This document shows positions 1-9,488 of a stretch of 64,000 nt of DNA, piece by piece. Origin of the DNA: Acidimicrobiia bacterium (GTDB taxonomy: Bacteria > Actinomycetota > Acidimicrobiia > Acidimicrobiales > SKKL01); assembly GCA_041676705.1 (NCBI GenBank), contig JBAYRL010000003.1:124001-188000 (forward strand), read 5' to 3'. The notes beneath the pieces were generated by a model. It worked only from the letters and a program-made list of their open reading frames with translations. It made no database searches and was not told the origin of the DNA. The stretch's first letter is position 1; every line of letters starts with the position of its first letter. A program made the position numbers and the translations under genes.

Positions 1-2591
1 GCTCCTCGATCAACCGCCAAGCACCCGCAAAACCTACTCTGGACGGCCTTGAAGAACGCTGGGACCAAGAGTGGGAACGGGCCCACACTTATCGTTTCAA
101 TCGCGACGTTAAACGCGCCGATGTGTTCTCTATCGATACCCCGCCACCTACCGTTAGTGGATCGCTGCACATGGGCTCGGTGTTTGGATATGTACAAACC
201 GACACCGTGGCCCGCTACCAACGGATGCGAGGTGCCGAGGTCTTCTATCCAATGGGTTGGGATGACAACGGCCTACCCACCGAGCGACGGGTGCAGAATT
301 ATTTCGGTGTTCGCTGCGATCCCTCACTGCCCTACGACCCGAACTTCCTCCCACCTGCAGAACCGGCCAAGAACCCGCGCGATCATATTGCTATTTCTCG
401 ACCTAACTTCGTTGAGCTGTGTTTGGCTCTGACTGAAGAAGACGAGCAGGTTTTCGAAGACGTCTGGCGCAAAGTTGGCCTAAGCGTTGACTGGTCGCTG
501 ACCTATGCCACTATCGGTGAACGTGCTCAACGTGCTGCACAACAAGCTTTCCTTGCCAACTTGGCCCGAGGTGAAGCTTACGCTTCGTTGGCACCATCAC
601 TTTGGGATGTAACTTTCCATACCGCGGTCGCCCAGGCCGAGTTGGAAGATCGCGAGCGTCCGGGGGCGTATCACAAACTGGCGTTCCACAAAGCTGACGG
701 CAGCGACGTGGTCATTGAAACCACCCGGCCCGAACTGTTGGCTGCCTGTGTGGCTCTGGTTGCTCATCCTGATGATGAACGCTACCAACCACTTTTTGGC
801 CAAACGGTTAGAACCCCATTATTTGGGGTAGAAGTTCCAGTTATGGCGCACCCCTTGGCTGAAATTGAAAAAGGTTCGGGTATCGCCATGGTTTGTACCT
901 TTGGCGACATGACCGACGTCACCTGGTGGCGCGAACTTCAACTTGAGGTTCGACCCATGCTCGGCGAAGACGGGCGGGTTCTAGCAAGCCCACCACCAGG
1001 TATTGAAGGCGAGTCCGCTGACATCTACGCTCAGCTAGCCGGTCTGACCGTGTTCTCCGCCCAAGCCAAAATGGTTGAGTTGCTGCGCCAATCGGGTGAA
1101 CTCATTGGTGAACCCGAAGCCATAACCCACGCTGTAAAATTTTTTGAAAAGGGCGACAAACCGCTAGAGATCATCACCACTCGTCAGTGGTATATTCGCA
1201 ACGGTGGTCGTGACGCCAGCATGCGTCAAGCGATGCTGGAACGCGGCAATGAATTAGTTTGGCACCCCGCGTTCATGCAGGGCCGGTACGACTCTTGGGT
1301 GAATGGGTTGCAGGGTGACTGGCTTATTTCACGGCAGCGTTTTTTCGGTGTACCGATTCCGCTTTGGTACCAGATCGACGCTCGGGGCGAGATCAACTAC
1401 GACGCCGTGTTGACGCCCGACCTAGACACCCTGCCCATTGACCCTTCCACCGACGTTCCGCGTGGTTACAGCGAAGACCAACGCAACCAACCTGGCGGTT
1501 TCATTGGTGAGCCCGACATTATGGACACCTGGGCCACCTCATCGCTCACCCCACAAATAGCTTGTGGCTGGATCGACGATCCCGACCTATTTGAACGTAC
1601 ATTCCCGATGGATGTGCGACCACAAGGTCCCGAGATCATCAGAACCTGGCTTTTTTCAACGGCCGTACGCTCACACCTTGAGCATGATGTCATGCCGTGG
1701 AAACATGCCATGATCAACGGCTGGATTTTGGATCCTGACCGCAAAAAAATGTCGAAGTCGAAAGGCAACGTCGTTACGCCTAATGACGTATTAGACCGAC
1801 ATGGCTCTGACGCAGTGCGTTATTGGGCCGCTAGCGCTCGTAGTGGTGTAGACACGGCACTCGACGAAGGCCAGATGAAGGTCGGTCGACGTTTAGCGGT
1901 GAAACTGCTGAATGCTTCTAAATTCGCGCTGGGTCTAGGTGGCGACTCGTCACTCGACGCTTCATTGGTCACCGAGCCCATCGATCGAGCCATGTTGGCG
2001 CAGTTGGCTCAACTGGTGGAGGAAACAACCGAAGCCTTCGATCGTTTCGATTATGCCCGAGCACTAGAACGAACCGAGTCCTTTTTTTGGACTTTCTGCG
2101 ATGACTATCTAGAGCTAGTTAAAGGTCGCGCCTATGGTGCCTTCGGTGCCGATCGGGCTGCTTCAGCTCAGGTAGCACTTGAACTGGCGCTTTCCACGCT
2201 CCTTCGGCTGTTTGCCCCGTTTTTGCCGTTCGTTACTGAGGAAGTTTGGTCTTGGTGGCAGCCCGGCTCAATTCATCGTGCACCGTGGCCTTTAGTGAGC
2301 GAATTCGACAATGCGCCACTCGCTAATGCGGCTTTAGTAGAAGCCGCCACCTCAGCACTTAGCGAGGTACGCAAAGCCAAAACTAACGCTAAACGGTCGC
2401 TTCGAACCGAAGTCTCATTGGCCCAAATCAGTGGCGAGCCAAGTCTCATCGAATCTCTCAAATTGGCCTTGGATGATCTCGGCGGTGCCGGGGTAATCAA
2501 TGAAATTGAACTTAAAGCCAACCCGAACGCGCCTAGCGGGCTGGAAGGCCTTAATGTGATATGTGAACTAGTTCCTGACGAAAGCGAGTAG
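1..2591 (+). CDS. valS: Valine--tRNA ligase, 5'-truncated by window edge
   Basis: Class I aminoacyl-tRNA synthetase that charges tRNA-Val in the cytoplasm. The frame is open from base 3 of the window, and residues before the GTG at 123 (WDQEWERA, YRFNRDVKRADVF) look like normal ValS N-terminal sequence, so the true start lies upstream and GTG 123 is internal. A HIGH-type signature (SGSLHMGS) follows soon after 123. The motif GWDDNGLPTERR is typical of actinobacterial/archaeal-type ValS. The KMSKS loop (KKMSKSKGN) is near base 1745. An editing domain (ETTRPELLAACVA, near 720-750) separates them. The protein ends in ICELVPDESE without the long C-terminal coiled coil of E. coli-type ValS. The encapsulin cargo gene starts 7 bp after the stop, so read-through is likely. 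Confidence 0.95.
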   Translation, partial: SSINRQAPAKPTLDGLEERWDQEWERAHTYRFNRDVKRADVFSIDTPPPTVSGSLHMGSVFGYVQTDTVARYQRMRGAEVFYPMGWDDNGLPTERRVQNYFGVRCDPSLPYDPNFLPPAEPAKNPRDHIAISRPNFVELCLALTEEDEQVFEDVWRKVGLSVDWSLTYATIGERAQRAAQQAFLANLARGEAYASLAPSLWDVTFHTAVAQAELEDRERPGAYHKLAFHKADGSDVVIETTRPELLAACVALVAHPDDERYQPLFGQTVRTPLFGVEVPVMAHPLAEIEKGSGIAMVCTFGDMTDVTWWRELQLEVRPMLGEDGRVLASPPPGIEGESADIYAQLAGLTVFSAQAKMVELLRQSGELIGEPEAITHAVKFFEKGDKPLEIITTRQWYIRNGGRDASMRQAMLERGNELVWHPAFMQGRYDSWVNGLQGDWLISRQRFFGVPIPLWYQIDARGEINYDAVLTPDLDTLPIDPSTDVPRGYSEDQRNQPGGFIGEPDIMDTWATSSLTPQIACGWIDDPDLFERTFPMDVRPQGPEIIRTWLFSTAVRSHLEHDVMPWKHAMINGWILDPDRKKMSKSKGNVVTPNDVLDRHGSDAVRYWAASARSGVDTALDEGQMKVGRRLAVKLLNASKFALGLGGDSSLDASLVTEPIDRAMLAQLAQLVEETTEAFDRFDYARALERTESFFWTFCDDYLELVKGRAYGAFGADRAASAQVALELALSTLLRLFAPFLPFVTEEVWSWWQPGSIHRAPWPLVSEFDNAPLANAALVEAATSALSEVRKAKTNAKRSLRTEVSLAQISGEPSLIESLKLALDDLGGAGVINEIELKANPNAPSGLEGLNVICELVPDESE

Positions 2592-2598
2592 CCATTCT

Positions 2599-2997
2599 AT
2601 GACCAGCGAAGGGTACCACGAGCCAGTCGAGCTCCTCTCGGAACGCACCATGGACCATCATCGAGCCATAGTCTCGTTGATGGAGGAGCTAGAGGCCGTT
2701 GATTGGTACGACCAGCGGGTCGAAGCCACCAACGATCCAGAGTTGGCCGCAATATTGGCCCACAACCGAGACGAAGAAAAAGAACACGCCGCCATGACAC
2801 TTGAGTGGCTGCGTCGTCGTGACCCCGTCCTCGATGATGAGCTCCGTACTTATCTATTTACCGACGGCGATATTTTGGAAGCTGAAGCTGAAGCCATGGG
2901 AAGAAACGGTGACGGCACAAGCCCCGATGCTCCATCGGCACCACGGGGCCTCAACGGATCACTTGGAATTGGAAGCCTCAAGGGAGAAGAACTGTAA
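2599..2997 (+). CDS. Encapsulated ferritin-like protein (EncFtn), encapsulin cargo
   Basis: Small ferroxidase that oxidises Fe(II) and feeds iron into an encapsulin shell. The 132-residue protein matches the EncFtn family very closely (for example MEELEAVDWYDQRV and HNRDEEKEHAAMTLEWLRRR). By alignment from memory with the Rhodospirillum rubrum protein, the metal-site residues E30, E60 and H63 and the aromatic W36/Y37 are all present. EncFtn needs to dimerise to form its site and stores no iron by itself. The last 15 residues carry a cargo-loading peptide (SLGIGSLK at 121-128) after a Gly/Pro/Ser-rich linker (about 102-118). The stop codon directly abuts the shell gene ATG, so the two are translationally linked. 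Confidence 0.95.
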   Translation: MTSEGYHEPVELLSERTMDHHRAIVSLMEELEAVDWYDQRVEATNDPELAAILAHNRDEEKEHAAMTLEWLRRRDPVLDDELRTYLFTDGDILEAEAEAMGRNGDGTSPDAPSAPRGLNGSLGIGSLKGEEL

Positions 2998-3801
2998 ATG
3001 AACCATCTATTCCGGGAACTGGCTCCCATTGCTGATGCTGGTTGGGACGCAATTTCTGATGAGGCCACTATGGTGCTTCGTCAATTTCTGGCTGGTCGCA
3101 AAATCGTTGATTTTGTAGGACCAAAGGGCTGGGATCATCACGCTGAGATTACCGGTGAGGTCTCCGAACTAAATGGTGAGGGCTTGCCAGGGGTCACTAC
3201 CTCGCTCCGAAAAGTGCAGCCGTTGGTGGAACTTCGGGTGCCCTTCACTCTGTCTCGTCGCGAGATTGAGAACATTGATCGTGGGTCAGAAACCGCTGAT
3301 TTAAGCCCGATCACTGAAGCGGCGCGGCTACTAGCTACTGCCGAAGACAACGCCATTTTCACTGGATACCCGGCGGCGGGCATTAGTGGCATCGCCGAGG
3401 CTTCACCCCACGCGCCCCTCGACATTGGCGACGACTACGAAGAATATCCTTCTCTCGTTGCACGAGCAGTTGCCAAGTTGCGAACCGAAGGTGTCGCTGG
3501 ACCTTACGCCATTGCTTTGGGGCCTCACTGCTACCAAGGCGTAGTTGAAACAACCCAGCGTGGTGGCTACCCCGTTTTTGAACACCTGCGGAAGATCTTG
3601 GAAGGACCCATCGTGTGGGCACCTTCGGTGAGCGGTGCTGTTATTGTCAGCCAACGAGGTGGCGACTACGAGCTAGTCGTCGGCCAAGATATTTCCATTG
3701 GCTACGATTCACACGATTCGCAGAGCGTTTCACTGTACCTCGAAGAAAGCATGACCTTTAGGAACCTGGCTCCAGAGGCGGGCATTGCTTTAATTCACTA
3801 A
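2998..3801 (+). CDS. Family 1 encapsulin shell protein
   Basis: HK97-fold protein that self-assembles into a protein nanocompartment. At 267 residues it has the usual length for 60-subunit T=1 encapsulins. Recognisable family stretches are the start NHLFRELAPI, the segment AWDAISDEA-like (WDAISDEATMVLRQFLAGRKIVDFVGP), the central LVELRVPFTLSRREIENIDRG, and the C-terminal SVSLYLEESMTFRN. It follows the cargo gene with no gap. Together they predict an iron-storing compartment for detoxifying Fe(II) and peroxide. The last 12 bases overlap the 3' end of the convergent CorC-type gene, and I see no terminator hairpin between them. Confidence 0.96.
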   Translation: MNHLFRELAPIADAGWDAISDEATMVLRQFLAGRKIVDFVGPKGWDHHAEITGEVSELNGEGLPGVTTSLRKVQPLVELRVPFTLSRREIENIDRGSETADLSPITEAARLLATAEDNAIFTGYPAAGISGIAEASPHAPLDIGDDYEEYPSLVARAVAKLRTEGVAGPYAIALGPHCYQGVVETTQRGGYPVFEHLRKILEGPIVWAPSVSGAVIVSQRGGDYELVVGQDISIGYDSHDSQSVSLYLEESMTFRNLAPEAGIALIH

Positions 3802-5079
3802 ACGCGTAATCCTGACTTCGCGAACGGCCACGCCGTCCATGACCGCCACCTCGAAGGTGGCGGTCGGTGTTTTTACCACATCACCTTCATAGGGAACACG
3901 CCCTAGCTGAGCGATCAGGAAACCAGCCAAGGTGTCCCAGTCACCCTTGGGAATACGGCAACCTAGTCGGTTCTCAACTTCTTCCGGCCGTAGTGACCCT
4001 GGCGCTACGGCACTGCCGTCTCGAGCCCATCTAATCCGACGGCTAGCACGATCCGACTCATCTTCGAAATCGCCGATTAGCTCTTCAAGCACGTCTTCCA
4101 TGGTGATTAGCCCAATAACAATGCCGTGTTCATCAACCGCTAAGGCCAGGTGGCGTCGTTCTAGACGCATCCTTAGAAAAAGCTCTTCAATCGAAAGCCA
4201 GTTGGGTGTCAACAACACGGGACCGGCCAACTCGCCGGCGGTGGTCTGCCTAGTGCCTTCATGGGTTAACACATCACGAACGTGTACCACGCCCAAGGGA
4301 TGGTCGAGATCACCGTTATAAACCACAATTCTTGAACGCCCTGTGCGAACCGATTCACGCTCAAGCTCAGGAATGGTCCTCGTAGCTTCCACCGCCACAA
4401 TGGCTGGCCGGGGTGTCATCACAGCTTCGGCGGTCAGACCAGAAACCTCGAGACTACGTGATAACAAGGTGTGTTCTTCGAGCTCAATAGCACCCTCGCC
4501 GACAGCCTCGTCTAACAACATGATGAGGTCGCTAGAGGAGTGTGCTAATGCCATCTCGTCTTGAGGTTCCACCCCCATGGCTCTGACCACCGTATTGGCA
4601 CTGGCATTCAGCACATAAATGAGCGGACGTAACAGACGTGCGAAATACCGAAAAGGTCGCGCTAGGACCAACGCCGTGGATTCGGGGTGTGACAGCGCCC
4701 AAGACTTGGGGGCCATTTCGCCCACCACCATGTGCACAAGTACCACAAAGCCCAATGCCAAGCCGAACGCCAAAACTTCACTCAGATGACTCGGAATCTG
4801 AACCGACCCAAAAGCGGCACGTAAAAGTCCACCGATGGCAGGTTCGGCAATTATGCCCAGCCCCAACGAACACATGGTTATGCCTAGCTGGGCACCAGCC
4901 AACATCAACGAAAGCTCACGTAAACCGGCCAAAGCGTGCTTGGCCCGAGGATTACCTTCTGCTGCCAGTTGCTCTACCCGTGATCGGCGGGCGGAAAGAA
5001 GCGAGATTTCAGCCGCTACGAAAAAACCATTGGCAGCCAGCAGAACACCACTTGCAACTAGGGCCAAAGCGATGTTCAT
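3790..5079 (-). CDS. CNNM/HlyC-CorC family membrane protein (DUF21, CBS pair, CorC_HlyC)
   Basis: Inner-membrane protein of the family that includes CorC, HlyC-like proteins and the CNNM magnesium transporters. Its 429 residues show the usual order: a DUF21 membrane domain with hydrophobic segments near 1-27, 55-80 and 92-118, two CBS domains at about 190-330 (for example VEATRTIPELERESVRTGRSR and LALAVDEHGIVIGLIT), and a C-terminal CorC_HlyC domain (ENRLGCRIPKGDWDTLAGFL). The start ATG overlaps the stop of the upstream paralogue as ATGA, so the two form an operon and may act as a heteromer. Mg2+/Co2+ efflux is the best-supported family role; the substrate here is unknown. Confidence 0.9.
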   Translation of the reverse strand: MNIALALVASGVLLAANGFFVAAEISLLSARRSRVEQLAAEGNPRAKHALAGLRELSLMLAGAQLGITMCSLGLGIIAEPAIGGLLRAAFGSVQIPSHLSEVLAFGLALGFVVLVHMVVGEMAPKSWALSHPESTALVLARPFRYFARLLRPLIYVLNASANTVVRAMGVEPQDEMALAHSSSDLIMLLDEAVGEGAIELEEHTLLSRSLEVSGLTAEAVMTPRPAIVAVEATRTIPELERESVRTGRSRIVVYNGDLDHPLGVVHVRDVLTHEGTRQTTAGELAGPVLLTPNWLSIEELFLRMRLERRHLALAVDEHGIVIGLITMEDVLEELIGDFEDESDRASRRIRWARDGSAVAPGSLRPEEVENRLGCRIPKGDWDTLAGFLIAQLGRVPYEGDVVKTPTATFEVAVMDGVAVREVRITRLVN

Positions 5080-6401
5080 GACTCACCATCGCCAATGTCG
5101 TCGGCATCGGCATCTGTTCGATATAGCTCAACAGTGAGTACCCGCCGCTCTTGCATCTCCACCACACTCAAGCGCAAACCGGGAATATCAACACTGTCGC
5201 CTTCTTCTGGGATTCGGCCCAAAGCATGAATCAGATAGCCCGCTACGGTGTCATAAGGGCCAGGCTCAAGCACCACATCGGTGGCCCGCTCAACCTCATG
5301 CAACCGCATATCCCCAGGTAGGCGCCAATGATGAGGCCCAATGCTGTAGGCCTGTGGCGACGGAGTGATATCGAATTCATCTTCGATTTCACCAACGAGT
5401 TCTTCCAAAATGTCTTCGATGGTCAAGATTCCAGCAGTGCCACCATGCTCGTCAACGACAATCGCCATGGCACTGGTCGAACGGCGCAGCTCGCGCAGCA
5501 CCTGAGGCAAATCAGCACTTTCAGGCACCGCCACAGCTGGACGAGCCAAGTCTATGAGTCGAACATCAAACCTTCGTTCAATATCAACCGCCAAGAGGTC
5601 TTTCCCATGGACCAAACCCACCACCTCATCGGCCTCATCAACGACCGGGAATCGCATAAGTCGCGTAGTGGCTAAAAGATGTTGCAGGTCGCGTCCTACG
5701 CCTTGGGCGCTGACCGTGATCACCTGATTCCACGGCACCATCACCTCGCGTGCATCCAGGCTTGGAAATTCAATGGCCCGTTTGAAACGTTCCGCTTCTT
5801 CAGGGGTCAACGATCCCGCTTGCGACGAAGCATCCACGATCAAAGGCAGCTCATCAGTAGCCACGGCATTCTTCAAAGTTGCAACCGGTTCAATTCCCAC
5901 CATTCGCAACAGCCGATTTGCTGAGTTGTCGAAAAAACGAATTACCGGTGCTGCAATACGTTGATATAGCCACAAGCTGCGAGCCAGTGCGAGCGCCACC
6001 GGCTCAGGTTTAGCAATAGCCAAGTTTTTCGGGGCCAATTCACCAAAGACCATCTGGGCCACAGTGACCAGAACGAAACCCACCGCTAACGCCACGGCAG
6101 GTTGAAGCGACACCGAGACACCAAGTGCTCCCACCACCGGCTGTAAGGCTTTGCCTAAGGTGGGCTCGGCAATGAACCCCAGCACCAACGACGACACGGT
6201 GATCCCAAGTTGTGCTCCTGAGAGCATGAAAGAAAGTTCGCCTAAAACATCTAGAGCTCGTAAGGCTCGGGTGTCGCCTAGCTCGCCCGCATCGACTAAA
6301 CGTCCCTTCCAGGCTGCTACGTAGCTAAACTCGGCTGCTACGAAATACGCGTTAACGGCGATCAGTGCGATGACCGCAGCTACGCCTAGGCCCGTTAACA
6401 A
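5076..6401 (-). CDS. CNNM/HlyC-CorC family membrane protein, first of tandem pair
   Basis: Paralogue of the following gene, 441 residues. The DUF21 membrane domain covers roughly 1-130 (FMLSGAQLGITVSSLVLGFIAEPTLG is a family signature). CBS domains cover about 200-330 (MAIVVDEHGGTAGILTIEDILEELVGEI), and a CorC_HlyC domain sits at the end (PYDTVAGYLIHALGRIPEEGD). The chosen start is TTG at 6401, because an in-frame TAG lies just upstream (6420-6422) and GGGAG sits 6-7 bases before the TTG. Tandem CorC-like pairs are common in actinobacteria. Probable metal-ion efflux or membrane homeostasis; no direct evidence for the ion. Confidence 0.9.
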   Translation of the reverse strand: MLTGLGVAAVIALIAVNAYFVAAEFSYVAAWKGRLVDAGELGDTRALRALDVLGELSFMLSGAQLGITVSSLVLGFIAEPTLGKALQPVVGALGVSVSLQPAVALAVGFVLVTVAQMVFGELAPKNLAIAKPEPVALALARSLWLYQRIAAPVIRFFDNSANRLLRMVGIEPVATLKNAVATDELPLIVDASSQAGSLTPEEAERFKRAIEFPSLDAREVMVPWNQVITVSAQGVGRDLQHLLATTRLMRFPVVDEADEVVGLVHGKDLLAVDIERRFDVRLIDLARPAVAVPESADLPQVLRELRRSTSAMAIVVDEHGGTAGILTIEDILEELVGEIEDEFDITPSPQAYSIGPHHWRLPGDMRLHEVERATDVVLEPGPYDTVAGYLIHALGRIPEEGDSVDIPGLRLSVVEMQERRVLTVELYRTDADADDIGDGES

Positions 6402-6517
6402 TATTTGCTCCCGGTCCGCCTACAGTTTGGTTTTCGATGCTTCACAGTGCTTGTAATCATAAACGACTCTGGCCGCTCGACTCGGCATAGGCGTCTAGGT
6501 TCGGTAGCCTCGCGGCG

Positions 6518-7600
6518 ATGGATACTTCGTCCCCTTCACCACCCCACGGCACGTCGGGGCGAAACGGCGGCGTAGCAGAACAGAACGGAACCAAGAAGTC
6601 TGGACTCTTTAGCCGCACTCTCTTAATCCTTCTAGCTGGCTTTTCACTCCACATTTTTGCCCCCAGCTTGGTGGAGGTTTATTCGTCTTGGGACACGGTG
6701 GTGCGAATTCAACCGTTGTGGTTGATCGCAATTGTAGGGTTCCAAGCAGTCAGCTTTTTTTGCGTGTGGGCCCTGCAACATTTGGCGCTACACCGGCCCG
6801 AGTGGTTTCCAGTAATCACCTCGCAGCTGGCCGGTAACGCTTTTAGCCGAGTTGTACCCGGCGGTGCGGCCGCTGGTGTTGCACTTCAAATGCGAATGCT
6901 TACCCGTGCTGGCGTGAACGCCACGGCGGCGGCTTCTTCGCTGACTGCGGTCTCACTGCTCACAACCGGCACCGTTTTAGCGTTACCAGTACTGGCTTTT
7001 CCTGCCATGTTGGCTGGCACCCCGGTACGTGGACCCCTATTAACCGCCGTCTGGTTGGGCCTAGGCGTGTTCGTATTGCTGGCACTGTTTGGAACCTGGA
7101 TATTGGTTTCTGACGCCCCGCTAAGCGCCATCGGGAACGTTGTTCAAGGGCTACAAAAACGCTTTCGGCGGCGTAATCCGCCTCCAGGAGACTTGCCCGA
7201 GCGTCTGCTGCTAGAGCGGGTGAACATTAAACGAACTTTGGGGAGCCACAAACGTGACGCCATTTTGGCGACCGTTGGTCGTTCTTTGTTCGACTATTTG
7301 TCGCTCTTAGCGGCCTTGGCCGCCGTTGGTGCACGACCGAACCCCTCGCTGGTGTTACTAGCATTCGTGACGGCTTCAGTTTTAGGCATGATACCAATCA
7401 CCCCAGGGGGCCTTGGTTTCGTTGAGGCCGGGTTAACAGCCACGCTCTCGTTAGCTGGCATTGGCGCCGCCGAAGCCTTGTTGGCCACTGGCGCCTACCG
7501 GCTATCAGCGTTTTGGTTGCCTTTACCCGCTGGTCTAGGTGCCTGGATCGCTTTCCGGGTGCGCTATGGCAAACCAGAAAATGGTGTTTCGCACAGCTAG
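6518..7600 (+). CDS. UPF0104/lysylphosphatidylglycerol synthase TM-region-like membrane protein
   Basis: Integral membrane protein of 360 residues with about eight hydrophobic segments. It matches the family of the flippase part of MprF (LPG_synthase_TM): the RVVPGGAAAGVALQMRML segment near residues 110-130 and the PITPGGLGFVEAGL signature near 290-303 are both diagnostic. It lacks the soluble aminoacyl-transferase domain of MprF, so lysyl-lipid synthesis is not predicted; lipid flipping is the likelier role. The first 30 residues are polar (Pro/Ser/Gly rich), and the segment RRRNPPPGDLPERLLLERVN is a cytoplasmic loop. It is divergent from the CorC pair across a short intergenic region. The start ATG has no strong ribosome-binding site. 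Confidence 0.85.
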   Translation: MDTSSPSPPHGTSGRNGGVAEQNGTKKSGLFSRTLLILLAGFSLHIFAPSLVEVYSSWDTVVRIQPLWLIAIVGFQAVSFFCVWALQHLALHRPEWFPVITSQLAGNAFSRVVPGGAAAGVALQMRMLTRAGVNATAAASSLTAVSLLTTGTVLALPVLAFPAMLAGTPVRGPLLTAVWLGLGVFVLLALFGTWILVSDAPLSAIGNVVQGLQKRFRRRNPPPGDLPERLLLERVNIKRTLGSHKRDAILATVGRSLFDYLSLLAALAAVGARPNPSLVLLAFVTASVLGMIPITPGGLGFVEAGLTATLSLAGIGAAEALLATGAYRLSAFWLPLPAGLGAWIAFRVRYGKPENGVSHS

Positions 7601-7716
7601 GGCTGCCGGGCTAACCCACGAAAGCATCATGGCACCGTAGCTTGGCGGGCTTAGTACAAGTGTGCCTTACGACATAGACTACCAATACAGTTTTTATCGA
7701 AGAGGATCTTGTGTAA

Positions 7717-9414
7717 ATGTCGCTTACTTGGGAACAAGCAGGAGAGGCCATTTTTGGCCCTGGGGGGCCGTTCGCCCTTGCTGAAGAAGATGTGTTGGGC
7801 GTGCCGAGCAAGGTATTTTCTACCGCACCACCATCGATGAAAGTGCTTTTCGATACCGGTCGCACCCGAGGTGATGTCGACTTCATTATTTATGAAGACG
7901 AAACTTACACCTTCCCTCAGGTCATGGCACAGATAGATGCTGTGGCCAACATGCTGGTTAACCAATACGGGATCAAAAAAGGTGACCGTGTCGCCATTTC
8001 CATGCGGAATTACCCCGAGTGGATCACCGCCTATGCGGCCACCCTGTCAATAGGTGCCATCGCAGTTCTCATTAACGCCTGGTGGACTGAGGACGAACAC
8101 CGCTATGGGCTCGAACACTCGGGCGCTTCAGTTCTATTTGCCGATCGGGAACGAGTAGAACGGGTCACTCCGTTGTTGAGTGACCTACCCGACTTAAAAG
8201 TCATTGCCGTGCGGGTCGATGGACCAGTGCCAGAAGGAGTCGACCACTTCAATGACGTTTTGCCTGTAGGTGCAGAAATGCCCCAGGTTGAGATTCATCC
8301 CGATGATGACGCCACTATCTTGTACACCTCAGGGACTACAGGCGCACCAAAGGGTGCAGTATCAACTCATCGGGCGATAGTCTCGGCCCTGCTAGCTTTT
8401 GCCTCACGCGGCGCCATGAATCAGGCCATGGGGATCACCGATGCTAAGGCCAACACCGACGATGCTCCTGAGTATCGTTCCTGCTCAATCCTCACTGTTC
8501 CGCTATTTCACGTGACCGGTTGTGTGCCAGTCATGCTGGGTTCATTCATCTCTGCCAGCAAACTGGTCATTATGTACAAGTGGGATCCTGAACGTGCTTT
8601 GCAGCTGATCGAACGCGAGCGAGTCACCCAATTTGTAGGGGTTCCTACCATGTCATGGGATCTTCTCGAATCACCCAACTTCGATAAGTACGACACTTCT
8701 AGCCTGAAGTCAGTCGGTGGCGGCGGCGCGCCAGCACCACCCGAGTTGGTGAAACGGATTGAAGGGAACTTCTCGAAAGGACGTCCTTCAATCGGCTATG
8801 GCATGACCGAAACCAACGCTTATGGCCCCGGCAACTCGGGTGATGACTACCTGCGCCACCCAACCAGCACCGGTCGTGTGGTACCCGCCATTGAAATGCG
8901 AGTAACCGACCCGGCTGGCAATGTGCTTGGCCCCAATGAAATTGGTGAGGTTTGGTTCAAGGGTCCGCATCTCATCCGTGGCTATTGGAACGACCCCGAG
9001 GCCACTGCTGAGACCATTGTGGATGGCTGGCTACGAACAGGCGACATTGGCCGCATCGATGAGGAAGGTTTTGTATTCCTCGTAGATCGCGCCAAAGACA
9101 TGGTGCTTCGAGGCGGGGAAAATATCTTCTCGGCTGAGGTCGAAGCGGCAATTTATGAGCACCCCGACGTCTATGAGGCTGCCGTCTTTGGTATTCCTAA
9201 TGAACGCTTGGGTGAAGAAGTAGCTGCCGCGGTCATGCTACGTGAGGGCCGCAGCTTGACTGCTGAAGAACTTCAAACATTTGTTGGTGAACGTTTGGCA
9301 TCCTTCAAGGTACCAACCACCATCGAGTTCCATACCGAAGCGCTACCGCGTAACGCCGCTGGCAAGATTTTGAAGCGTGAGCTTCGCGATGCCATGAGTG
9401 GCGCTAACGCCTAA
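7717..9414 (+). CDS. Long/medium-chain acyl-CoA synthetase (AMP-forming)
   Basis: ANL-superfamily ligase that makes acyl-CoA from a carboxylic acid, ATP and CoA. The 565-residue protein has the P-loop YTSGTTGAPKG at about 203-213, the A5 motif YGMTET, the A7/A8 region WLRTGDIGRIDEEGFVFLVDRAKDM, and a C-terminal domain with the adenylation lysine in NAAGKILKREL. Full length, no signal peptide. An SDR follows after 74 bp, and an acyl-CoA dehydrogenase lies beyond a shared terminator, so a catabolic role for a fatty or alicyclic acid is likely. The exact substrate cannot be read from the sequence. Confidence 0.92.
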   Translation: MSLTWEQAGEAIFGPGGPFALAEEDVLGVPSKVFSTAPPSMKVLFDTGRTRGDVDFIIYEDETYTFPQVMAQIDAVANMLVNQYGIKKGDRVAISMRNYPEWITAYAATLSIGAIAVLINAWWTEDEHRYGLEHSGASVLFADRERVERVTPLLSDLPDLKVIAVRVDGPVPEGVDHFNDVLPVGAEMPQVEIHPDDDATILYTSGTTGAPKGAVSTHRAIVSALLAFASRGAMNQAMGITDAKANTDDAPEYRSCSILTVPLFHVTGCVPVMLGSFISASKLVIMYKWDPERALQLIERERVTQFVGVPTMSWDLLESPNFDKYDTSSLKSVGGGGAPAPPELVKRIEGNFSKGRPSIGYGMTETNAYGPGNSGDDYLRHPTSTGRVVPAIEMRVTDPAGNVLGPNEIGEVWFKGPHLIRGYWNDPEATAETIVDGWLRTGDIGRIDEEGFVFLVDRAKDMVLRGGENIFSAEVEAAIYEHPDVYEAAVFGIPNERLGEEVAAAVMLREGRSLTAEELQTFVGERLASFKVPTTIEFHTEALPRNAAGKILKRELRDAMSGANA

Positions 9415-9488
9415 GCCGTTTCAACAAAAATAACATGACATGCTGGTATCTGGTCTTAAGCTGGGTACCAGCGAAAATGGGGGGAACC

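Noticed and set aside
123..123. GTG at 123 as the valS start
   Set aside because: The frame upstream is open to the window edge and reads as normal ValS sequence, so this GTG is internal.
2801..3001. Alternative-frame open frame over the encapsulin cargo gene
   Set aside because: Lies inside the strongly supported EncFtn gene and has no family resemblance.
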